A stretch of DNA of 5,872 bases from Candidatus Woesearchaeota archaeon. GTDB lineage: Archaea; Nanobdellota; Nanobdellia; Woesearchaeales; CG1-02-33-12. Numbering within the stretch: the first letter of the stretch is position 1; every line of letters starts with the position of its first letter. A program made the translations under genes and the position numbers. Of the stretch, positions 1 through 5,869 are shown piece after piece. Below the pieces are notes generated by a model. The model worked only from the letters and a program-made list of their open reading frames with translations. It searched no databases and was not told the origin of the DNA. The DNA lies in assembly GCA_003561825.1 (NCBI GenBank), contig PWVO01000189.1:1-5872 (forward strand). Direction: 5' to 3'.

Positions 1-25
1 CAAAAATATTTTCAGCGAGTATGAG

Positions 26-820
26 ATGAAAAATCCCTATACCTGTGATAACTGCCTGCTCAATCCATCTCAATACCAGGATATTGGTACAAAGTTCGGT
101 TATTGCCTGAAGCATGGTCGGCTACTTAACAAAAGCTCTCATACAACGTGCCATTATTTTCAGCGTAAGGATCTCCCTTTTTTCGTTGCGGAAGAGGGTC
201 ATGCGGAACATGCAAAAGCGTTTCACAAAAGCTGCGGTATCGTACTGTATCACTCAAAGCATGAGGAGGAACCCAAGTATTACTCCGAGCGTCATGCGTG
301 GTTGAGTGATGCCTACGACCCGCATCTGCATGAAGTGGTGATCTATCATCAAATGCAAAAAAAATGGGCCTATATACAAGCCTTTCTCTCTTCCAGGAAC
401 CCGGTGAAAAGCATCATCGGTTCTTCGTTGGTTCGGAGGTATATCCGGCAGTGCGGATCGGGTAGTGACAACTATCGTCTGTTACTGGCATTAACCAGTG
501 ACCTTGCAGAAAACATAGACATTCATCTTGATGACTTCCGGCATGAACTCTCTCGTGAGGCCTTTTCCCTCCTCGAAGAGAGTTACTTGAAAGAGGTCAT
601 CTTGCTAAAGGTCTATGCGATTCAAGAGTATGGGGCAATTATGGATGATCAGGAGTTGACCTGGATAAGTGATCGGCTAAACGACTCACTGCTCTCCTCA
701 TGGAAGGAGTTTGTGGGGGAGGTTAAGGCGTTGGTGCCGATTGTTACCCGCCACATCATCACCACAGCCCAGCGTCGAGGGCGTTTCTTTCCAGAAAAAC
801 CTGCTGAAGCAGGCGCATAG
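26..820 (+). CDS. Hypothetical cysteine-rich protein encoded just upstream of sbcC (264 aa)
   Basis: I do not recognise a named family. The N-terminal 50 residues hold four cysteines (C7 and C10 as CDNC, C27, C42) with H30, H39 and H43 nearby, a spacing that would suit a small zinc-binding or Fe-S site; C70 and C143 are further cysteines. The remainder is soluble-looking and mostly helical in composition, with no signal peptide or membrane segment. A catalytic motif is not apparent. The ATG at 26 has a partial Shine-Dalgarno (GCGAG, 15-19), but the frame stays open to the window edge, so an upstream start is possible. The stop is 15 bases before sbcC, which implies co-transcription and perhaps a DNA-repair-related role (inference). 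GC in sampled lines is about 42-48%, lower than the neighbours, which may indicate transfer. The gene is probably real because the ORF is long and fits tightly against sbcC. Confidence 0.78.
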   Translation: MKNPYTCDNCLLNPSQYQDIGTKFGYCLKHGRLLNKSSHTTCHYFQRKDLPFFVAEEGHAEHAKAFHKSCGIVLYHSKHEEEPKYYSERHAWLSDAYDPHLHEVVIYHQMQKKWAYIQAFLSSRNPVKSIIGSSLVRRYIRQCGSGSDNYRLLLALTSDLAENIDIHLDDFRHELSREAFSLLEESYLKEVILLKVYAIQEYGAIMDDQELTWISDRLNDSLLSSWKEFVGEVKALVPIVTRHIITTAQRRGRFFPEKPAEAGA

Positions 821-835
821 CCAGGCCCATCGACC

Positions 836-3800
836 ATGCGCATTCTACAACTGCGCCTTACCAATCTTAACTCACTGCTGGGGGAGTGGTCGATTGATCT
901 CACCCACCCCGCTTACCAGAACTCCGGGATTTTCGCCATCACCGGCCCTACGGGGGCGGGTAAAAGCACTCTGCTTGATGCCCTCTGCCTCGCGCTCTAT
1001 GGCCGTACTCCCCGACTGGCCAAAATCGGCAAGGGGGGCAATGAGCTGATGTCGCGCCATACCGGCGAGTGTGCGGCGGAGGTTACTTTTACCACCCAGG
1101 CGGGCCACTTCCGCTGCCACTGGGGGCAGCGCCGGGCGCACCGTCGCGCGAAGGGCGAGCTGCAAGCGCCGCGTCATGAGATCGCCGATGTCAGCGACGG
1201 GTCGATTTTGGAGAGCAGACTGCGCAAGGTGAGCGAGCGGGTTGAGCAGGTTACCGGGATGGATTTTCGCCGTTTTGTCCGCTCCATGCTCCTTGCCCAG
1301 GGGGCGTTTGATACCTTTCTCCGCGCTCCGCCCGATGACCGCGCTCCGATTCTGGAGCAGATCACCGGTACGGCGATCTACAGTGAGATCTCCATTGCTG
1401 CCCATCAGCATCGTAGCACTGCCGATAAGCGGTTGGAGCAGCTTGAGCAGGAGGTTGCCGGGCTGGCCCTGCTGAGTCCGCAGCAGCAGCAGCAGTTGGC
1501 TAGCGAGCAGCAGCAGCTTGTGCAGCAGCAGTCGGCGTTAGCGCAGCAGTTGGCGCAGGCCGAGCAGCATCTGGCTTGGCAGCGCGAGATTCAGCAACTG
1601 GAGCAGGGGCGGGTCGAGCTGGAGCAGCAGCGACAGCAGCAGCAGAGCGCCACTCAGCTTTTCGCCGCCGACCGCGAGCGGTTGCAGCGGGCTACCCAGG
1701 CGCTGGAGCTGCACGGTGACCATCGCCAGCTCACCACGCTACGCCAGCAGGAGTGCGCCGAGCGGCAGCAGCTCGATGCGCTCACCGCCGCCCTCCCCGC
1801 CGATGCGCAGCAGGTGGCGTTGGCGACTGCTGCGCTGGAGCAGGCGGTTGCCGATTACCAGGCGGCGCTGGAGCTACTGCGCGAGCAGCGCCCGCTACTT
1901 GATCGGGTGCGCCAGCTCGATCAGGAACTTCGCCACCGCCAGCAGGAGATGGAGGCGCAGCAGCAGCAGGATGCCGCTTTGCAGCAGCAGCAGCAGCGGC
2001 TTCAGCAGCAGCAGCAGGATCTACGCACTACGCTGGAGCAGCTCCAGCAGCAGCAGAGCGCCCTCCTCCAGCGTCTGGCCGTGCAGCCGGAGGGGAGTAC
2101 TTTGGTCGGTGAGCTGCCGCTTCTCGAACAGTTTTGGGAGCAGTGGCAAGCGCTGGAGCAGCAGTGCCAGCAGCAGCGCCGTGCCAGCGACCAGGCCGAG
2201 GCTGCCGTTACTGCGGCGGCGGCGGCTTGGCAACAGGCGCAGCAGCAATCCGCGCAGCAACAGCAGAGGCTAGCGCGTAGCGAGCAGCGGCAGCAGGCTC
2301 TCCAGCAGCAGCTTGCCCAGCAGGTGCAGCAGGCGGAGCAGCGGGAGGAGGCGCTGCAACGGGAGGAGGAGCTGCTCGAACAGCAGCTTCTGCTGCTCAC
2401 CACGATTGCCAATCTGCACGCGGATCGCACGCGACTCCAGTCGGGCCAGCCCTGCCCGCTGTGCGGTTCGGTTGAGCATCCTTATGCTAACGGGGAGATT
2501 CCCCAGCCCGATCCGATTCGCCAGCAGCGCGACCAGGTGCGGCAAGCTGTGCGCCAGGTGCGCCGGGAGCTGGCTGGCTACCGGGCGGCTGCGGATGAGA
2601 TCGTCAAAGAGCAGCAGCAGCAGCGTGCCGCCGATCAGCAGCAGCAGCGGGTGACCCAGGAGGCGGCCCATCAGCACGCCCTTGCCCACCACCAGCAGCA
2701 GCATTTGGCGCACCACCTTGCGGAGCTTGGCAGCCAGCAGCAGCGGCTGGAGGAGCAACTGCAACAGCGCCTTGCCCGTTACCCCCCGGCTCCTTCGACG
2801 ACGGCGCAGATTCCGCAACGGCTGGGGCAACTGCGTGACGCTCTGGAGCGTTGGCAGTATGACCAGCAGCAGCGAATTACCCTCGGTGAGCAGATCGCTA
2901 CGCGCAGCTCGCAGCTTGCGCCGTTGCAGCAGCGGTGGGATGAGCAGCGGCAGCAGCAGCAGGCGCTTCAGCAGCGTTTGGCTACCCTTCGGGAGGAGTG
3001 GCGGCAACAGCAGCAGCAGCGCCAGCAGTGGCTGGGCGATGACTCCCCCGATGTGCTGGAGCAGCAGCTTCAGCGAGCCTTTGAACAGGCCGAGAGCGCC
3101 CGCGAGGTGGCTCGTCAACGGCAGCAGATGGCAAGCGAGCAGCAGCAGCAGCGCCTTACCCGTAGCGCCGAACGGCAGCAGCGTATCGCCGCTATTGCGC
3201 AGCAACTCCCTACGCTGGAGGAGCATTTTTACCAGCGGCTACGGCATTTTGCTTTTGCCAGTGAAACGGATTTTCAGCAGGCGCTGCTGGATGAGTCGCA
3301 ACGCCAGCGGTTGCAAGCCGAGGCGCAGCGCTTGAGCCGCTTGGGCGATCTTCTGGAGAGCCGTTTGCGTGATCTTACCCACCGCTTGGAGCGCCGCCGT
3401 CAGGAGGCGTTCGGCGCGGCTCCCTTGGAGCAACTGGAGCCGCAGTGCGAGCAACTGCGCGGTGAGCAGCAGCAGCTTTTGCAGCGCCTCGGTGCGCTTC
3501 GGCAGCAGCTCGATCACCACCAGCAGCAGCAGCAGCGGCAGCAGCAGCAGCTCCAGGCGATCGCCGCGCAGCAGCAGGAGTGCCAGCGCTGGCGACGGTT
3601 AAGCTCTCTAATCGGCTCCGCCGACGGGAAGCGCTACCGTAATTTTGCCCAGGGTCTTACCTTTGAGCAGATGATTCACTACGCTAACCGTGAGTTGCGG
3701 CGGATGAATGACCGCTATCTACTGCTCCACGATCCTCAGCACCCGTTGGAGCTGAGTGTGCTGGATAGCTACCAGGGGGGGGAGGTGCGCTCGACCAAAA

Positions 3801-4105
3801 ACTTATCCGGCGGTGAGGGGTTTATCCTCAGCCTTGCGCTTGCTCTCGGGCTGTCGAATATGGCGGGTAGCCATATCCGCATTGATGCACTGTTTCTTGA
3901 TGAGGGCTTCGGCACCCTCGATGAGGAGGCTCTCGATAGTGCGCTGGATGCCCTCGCGACTCTTCCGCAAGAGGGTAAATTGATCGGCATTATCTCCCAT
4001 GTCCCGGCATTGAAAGAGCGCATCACCACCCGCATTGAGGTTCATCCCCGCAGTGGTGGCAGGGCTATCCTTGCAGGCCCGGGAGTTGAGCGGGTTTCGA
4101 GGTAG
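836..4105 (+). CDS. sbcC: Exonuclease subunit SbcC (Rad50-like ATPase), glutamine-rich coiled coils
   Basis: SbcC is the ATPase and DNA-tethering subunit of SbcCD (bacterial Mre11-Rad50), which with the SbcD nuclease opens DNA hairpins and cuts long palindromes and blocked ends in the cytoplasm. Visible in order: Walker A GPTGAGKST at residues 37-45 (K43); Q-loop at Q155 in LLAQGAFDTF; coiled-coil arm 1, about 190-535; zinc hook CPLCG at 540-544, almost exactly mid-protein; arm 2, about 550-925; ABC signature LSGGE at 990-994; Walker B LFLDEG with D1022 and E1023; D-loop GTLDEE; H-switch H1055 in IISHV. The length, 1089 residues, is close to the 1048 of E. coli SbcC. The ATG at 836 gives the expected MRILQLRLTNLNS start; the ribosome site is weak (AGG at 823-825), so translation may be coupled to the upstream gene. 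Oddities: the arms are about 27% Gln, and a G8 run precedes the signature motif. sbcD is not in the window. No frameshift is seen. Confidence 0.98.
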   Translation: MRILQLRLTNLNSLLGEWSIDLTHPAYQNSGIFAITGPTGAGKSTLLDALCLALYGRTPRLAKIGKGGNELMSRHTGECAAEVTFTTQAGHFRCHWGQRRAHRRAKGELQAPRHEIADVSDGSILESRLRKVSERVEQVTGMDFRRFVRSMLLAQGAFDTFLRAPPDDRAPILEQITGTAIYSEISIAAHQHRSTADKRLEQLEQEVAGLALLSPQQQQQLASEQQQLVQQQSALAQQLAQAEQHLAWQREIQQLEQGRVELEQQRQQQQSATQLFAADRERLQRATQALELHGDHRQLTTLRQQECAERQQLDALTAALPADAQQVALATAALEQAVADYQAALELLREQRPLLDRVRQLDQELRHRQQEMEAQQQQDAALQQQQQRLQQQQQDLRTTLEQLQQQQSALLQRLAVQPEGSTLVGELPLLEQFWEQWQALEQQCQQQRRASDQAEAAVTAAAAAWQQAQQQSAQQQQRLARSEQRQQALQQQLAQQVQQAEQREEALQREEELLEQQLLLLTTIANLHADRTRLQSGQPCPLCGSVEHPYANGEIPQPDPIRQQRDQVRQAVRQVRRELAGYRAAADEIVKEQQQQRAADQQQQRVTQEAAHQHALAHHQQQHLAHHLAELGSQQQRLEEQLQQRLARYPPAPSTTAQIPQRLGQLRDALERWQYDQQQRITLGEQIATRSSQLAPLQQRWDEQRQQQQALQQRLATLREEWRQQQQQRQQWLGDDSPDVLEQQLQRAFEQAESAREVARQRQQMASEQQQQRLTRSAERQQRIAAIAQQLPTLEEHFYQRLRHFAFASETDFQQALLDESQRQRLQAEAQRLSRLGDLLESRLRDLTHRLERRRQEAFGAAPLEQLEPQCEQLRGEQQQLLQRLGALRQQLDHHQQQQQRQQQQLQAIAAQQQECQRWRRLSSLIGSADGKRYRNFAQGLTFEQMIHYANRELRRMNDRYLLLHDPQHPLELSVLDSYQGGEVRSTKNLSGGEGFILSLALALGLSNMAGSHIRIDALFLDEGFGTLDEEALDSALDALATLPQEGKLIGIISHVPALKERITTRIEVHPRSGGRAILAGPGVERVSR
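1481..3550 (+). repeat. CAG-rich coding region in sbcC (repeated short CAG runs)
   Basis: Glutamine codons, overwhelmingly CAG, recur through both coiled-coil arms as many short in-frame runs. Runs of five CAG occur at 1481-1495, 1982-1996, 2003-2017 and 3521-3535; runs of four include 1958-1969 and 3539-3550. No Gln run exceeds five residues: each is broken by Arg, Leu, Ala, Asp or Glu codons, as a coiled coil would require. The other frames of these tracts read as Ser- or Ala-rich, and the reverse strand as Leu-rich (CTG), which creates long spurious ORFs. CAG/CTG runs can fold into imperfect hairpins. Confidence 0.9.
3775..3782 (+). repeat. G8 homopolymer inside sbcC
   Basis: Eight consecutive G residues span the codons CAG GGG GGG GAG (Gln-Gly-Gly-Glu) about 10 residues before the LSGGE signature. 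A one-base slip here would shift the frame and remove the signature, Walker B and H-switch, abolishing ATPase function. The tract in this sequence is in frame. Confidence 0.85.
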
Positions 4106-4241
4106 GGCGATCTTCAGTCCGTCGCTTCGCTCTCCACTTTTTCGGGTGCGATACAAGCCGATGCGCAAGCCTTGTAGGATGGCGCTTCGGGCTACCTGTC
4201 GTCCCCCAGAGTGACCCATGACCTCCTTCCGAAGTGGTGTC

Positions 4242-4257
4242 ATGCTGCCGAAAGCAT
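4242..4257. repeat. Small inverted repeat in the sbcC-rhlE intergenic region
   Basis: ATGCT (4242-4246) pairs with AGCAT (4253-4257) around a six-base loop. A second short pair, CATGAC (4217-4222) and GTCATG (4239-4244), overlaps it, so the two are mutually exclusive foldings. Neither is followed by a T-run. The rest of 4106-4273 shows no gene and no convincing terminator. Confidence 0.3.
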
Positions 4258-4273
4258 CACTTTGGGTCGCCTC

Positions 4274-4305
4274 CCACTTTCTCCGCTTTCAAAAGCAGAA
4301 AGTGG
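4274..4305. promoter_or_regulatory. Imperfect dyad abutting the rhlE promoter -10 (candidate operator)
   Basis: The arm CCACTTTCT (4274-4282) pairs perfectly with 4297-4305. After a two-base CC bulge (4283-4284), GCTT (4285-4288) pairs with AAGC (4293-4296) around a four-base centre. The right arm includes the TGG of the extended -10 and the left arm covers the expected -35 position, so a protein bound to the dyad would block the promoter. No T-run follows, so it does not look like an intrinsic terminator for sbcC. Function as an operator is inference. Confidence 0.5.
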
Positions 4306-4311
4306 TATAAT
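4303..4311 (+). promoter_or_regulatory. Extended -10 promoter element (TGGTATAAT) for rhlE
   Basis: TATAAT at 4306-4311 matches the sigma-70 -10 consensus exactly and is preceded by TG plus one base, the extended -10 form that can work without a good -35. No TTGACA-like hexamer lies at the usual 16-18 base spacing. The predicted transcription start is near 4318, giving a leader of about 65 bases before the rhlE ATG. It makes rhlE a probable separate transcription unit. Confidence 0.65.
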
Positions 4312-4365
4312 GGTTACCCTATTTCCTCCCAGCCTCCCGCTCTTCGCTCTACGACCGACTCTTGT

Positions 4366-4370
4366 TAGGA
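4366..4370 (+). promoter_or_regulatory. Ribosome binding site candidate for rhlE
   Basis: TAGGA lies 12 bases before the ATG at 4383. The spacing is longer than ideal, but it overlaps the alternative upstream TTG start at 4362 and so cannot serve that one. This supports the ATG at 4383. Confidence 0.45.
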
Positions 4371-4382
4371 ATCCCAATACTT

Positions 4383-5672
4383 ATGTCCTTTGATCTTCTC
4401 GGCCTTTCGGCCCCGCTCCTGCGTGCTGTCCATGCCCAGGGCTACCATGAACCTACCCCAGTCCAGCGCCAGGCTATTCCGGTGATCCTCAAGGGTCAGG
4501 ATATCCTCGCGGGTGCCCAGACCGGAACCGGCAAGACTGCCGGCTTCACCCTGCCGCTGCTGGAGCGGCTGATGGGGAGCCGTCCCCGCACGGGAGAGCG
4601 TCCGGTGCGGGCGCTGATCCTCACCCCGACCCGCGAACTGGCGGCGCAGGTGGGGGAGAGTGTCGCGACCTACGGCCAGTACCTGCCGCTGCGTTCGGCG
4701 GTGATCTTTGGCGGGGTCAGCATCAACCCCCAAATCGAAAAGCTACGGCGGGGGGTTGATATCCTAATCGCCACGCCGGGCCGCCTGCTCGACCACGTCG
4801 GACAGCGCACGGTGGATCTCTCTAGCGTGGAGATCTTGGTGCTGGATGAGGCCGACCGTATGCTTGATATGGGGTTTATTCACGATATTCGCCGTCTCCT
4901 GCGGCTGCTGCCGGAGGGACGGCAGAATCTGCTCTTCTCGGCAACCTTTTCTGATGAGATTCGCCAACTCGCCAGCGGGCTGCTGGAGGAGCCGGTGATG
5001 TTGGAGGTGGCGCGGCGCAATACCGCTGCGGAGACGGTGACCCAAATTATCCATCCGGTGGATCGCGAGCGTAAACGGGAGCTGCTGTCGTTTCTGATTA
5101 GTAGCCGTGATTGGCGGCAGGTGCTGGTTTTTACCCGCACCAAACACGGTGCCAACCGTCTCGCCACGCAGTTGGAGAGCGATGGTATCGGCGCGGCGGC
5201 GATTCATGGCAATAAAAGCCAAGGGGCGCGTACCCGTGCGCTGGCCGATTTCAAATCGGGGGCGGTGCGGGTGCTGGTGGCGACCGATATCGCCGCGCGT
5301 GGTCTCGATATCGATCAGCTCCCCCACGTGGTCAACTTTGAACTGCCGCATGTTGCTGAAGATTATGTCCACCGTATCGGGCGGACTGGGCGGGCCGGTT
5401 GCGAGGGGGAGGCGGTCTCGCTGGTCTGTATCGACGAAGATCGGCTGCTGCGCGATATTGAGCGACTGCTGAAGCGTCGTCTTCCCAAGGAGCCGATTGG
5501 CGGGTTTGAACCCGATCCCAGCGTTCCCGCAGAACCGATCCTGCAGGGACGGCGCGGCGCTCCAGCACGCCAGGATGGACGCAGAAACCAGGGAGGTGGA
5601 CAGCGGCAAAATAGCGGGCGCCGAAGCGGCGGCGCAGGTACCCGTGGCAGCTCGCATACTCAGAAGGTTTGA
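4383..5672 (+). CDS. rhlE: DEAD-box ATP-dependent RNA helicase RhlE
   Basis: RhlE unwinds short RNA duplexes using ATP; in E. coli it is linked to ribosome maturation and RNA turnover in the cytoplasm. The 429-residue protein has, in order: Q-motif (F3 and Q28, in GYHEPTPVQ); motif I AQTGTGKT at 45-52 (K51); Ia PTREL at 82-86; Ib TPGR at 131-134; II DEAD at 155-158; III SAT at 186-188; IV VLVFTRT at 247-253; V ATDIAARG at 300-307; VI HRIGRTGR at 330-337. The stretches TRTKHGANRLA and HGNKSQGARTRALADFKSG closely resemble E. coli RhlE as I recall it, which separates it from RhlB, SrmB and DeaD. A disordered basic Gly/Arg-rich tail (about 389-429) probably binds RNA. An in-frame TTG at 4362 would add seven residues, but ATG at 4383 gives MSFDLLGL, matching the family start. 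It has its own promoter and is probably not part of the sbcC unit. Confidence 0.97.
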   Translation: MSFDLLGLSAPLLRAVHAQGYHEPTPVQRQAIPVILKGQDILAGAQTGTGKTAGFTLPLLERLMGSRPRTGERPVRALILTPTRELAAQVGESVATYGQYLPLRSAVIFGGVSINPQIEKLRRGVDILIATPGRLLDHVGQRTVDLSSVEILVLDEADRMLDMGFIHDIRRLLRLLPEGRQNLLFSATFSDEIRQLASGLLEEPVMLEVARRNTAAETVTQIIHPVDRERKRELLSFLISSRDWRQVLVFTRTKHGANRLATQLESDGIGAAAIHGNKSQGARTRALADFKSGAVRVLVATDIAARGLDIDQLPHVVNFELPHVAEDYVHRIGRTGRAGCEGEAVSLVCIDEDRLLRDIERLLKRRLPKEPIGGFEPDPSVPAEPILQGRRGAPARQDGRRNQGGGQRQNSGRRSGGAGTRGSSHTQKV

Positions 5673-5674
5673 GG

Positions 5675-5765
5675 GAGATTCGAGATTCGAGATTCGAGGA
5701 GCGAGACGCGAGGAGCGAGACGCGAGATTCGAGGAGCGAGATTCGAGGAGCGAGACGCGAGACGC
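5675..5765 (+). repeat. Array of 13 heptamers, three variants (left arm)
   Basis: Starting two bases after the rhlE stop codon are 13 contiguous 7-base units with no insertion or deletion. They come in three versions: A = GAGATTC, B = GAGGAGC, C = GAGACGC, in the order A A A B C B C A B A B C C. Alternation of BC and AB pairs suggests growth by duplication of 14-base blocks. Written in another register the shared core is NNCGAGR. The unit length is not a multiple of three and no gene reads through it. It resembles in kind the short tandemly repeated heptanucleotides (STRR) described in cyanobacteria, but the unit sequence differs from those I know. Confidence 0.93.
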
Positions 5766-5774
5766 GAGTCACCT

Positions 5775-5799
5775 CGTTCCCAAGTTCTACTTGGGAACG
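5775..5799. repeat. Perfect hairpin 1 (11-bp stem, TCT loop)
   Basis: The left arm CGTTCCCAAGT (5775-5785) is exactly complementary to 5789-5799, with a three-base TCT loop at 5786-5788. There is no T-run after it, so a classical rho-independent terminator is unlikely, though in RNA it could protect the 3' end of the rhlE transcript. Hairpins of the type GTTCCCA...TGGGAAC occur as interspersed repeats in a number of bacterial genomes, so this may be a member of a dispersed family. Confidence 0.9.
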
Positions 5800-5800
5800 C

Positions 5801-5827
5801 CTACCCGGCAAGCTCTGCTTGCCGTAG
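5801..5827. repeat. Hairpin 2 (8-bp stem plus 3 bp beyond a bulge, TCT loop)
   Basis: CGGCAAGC (5806-5813) is complementary to 5817-5824 around a TCT loop (5814-5816). Beyond a two-base CC bulge (5804-5805), CTA (5801-5803) pairs with TAG (5825-5827). It lies one base after hairpin 1 and shares its CAAG-Y-TCT-R-CTTG core, so the two look like diverged copies. Confidence 0.87.
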
Positions 5828-5869
5828 ACCTCGCACCTCGAACCTCCCACCTCGAACCTCGCACCTCGA
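5828..5869 (-). repeat. Array of 6 heptamers in inverted orientation (right arm), continuing to window edge
   Basis: Six contiguous 7-base units read on the + strand alternate ACCTCGC and ACCTCGA, with the third changed to ACCTCCC; that is three copies of a 14-base pair of units with one substitution. On the - strand they read NNCGAGG, the same family as the left array (the unit TTCGAGG occurs in both). A lone unit of this orientation, ACCTCGT, also sits at 5771-5777 at the foot of hairpin 1. The window ends three bases after the last complete unit, so the array may be longer. Confidence 0.88.

Noticed and set aside
1..29. Tail of an upstream gene (possibly sbcD)
   Set aside because: Frame 1 ends at TGA 22-24 and frame 3 at TGA 27-29, either of which would fit an operon junction with the ATG at 26, but eight codons are too few to recognise any protein.
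2270..3226. Long leucine-rich open frame on the minus strand (318 codons)
   Set aside because: It is the complement of CAG runs (CTG = Leu) inside sbcC, which has every expected motif on the plus strand. The Leu runs mirror the Gln runs exactly.
1716..3335. Several plus-strand serine-rich frames within sbcC
   Set aside because: They are the AGC reading of CAG repeats in a shifted frame; no domains, and they overlap the sbcC coiled coils.
4165..4200. Possible interspersed repeat remnant (TTGTAGGATGGCGC region)
   Set aside because: It recalls dispersed repeats of some gammaproteobacteria, but only one short copy is present here and pairing is weak (GTAG/CTAC), so I cannot support it from this window.
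4211..4393. Small open frame (60 codons) between sbcC and rhlE
   Set aside because: No ribosome site, composition not protein-like, and it overlaps the rhlE promoter and start.
4764..5657. Minus-strand 297-codon open frame opposite rhlE
   Set aside because: Antisense shadow of a GC-rich conserved helicase gene.
5775..5799. Rho-independent terminator of rhlE
   Set aside because: The stem is strong but no U-tract follows on either strand's exit side, and it lies over 100 bases after the stop codon.
5332..5850. Minus-strand open frame crossing the heptamer region into rhlE
   Set aside because: Part is low-complexity translation of 7-base repeats and hairpins, the rest is antisense to the conserved rhlE 3' half; no recognisable protein features.
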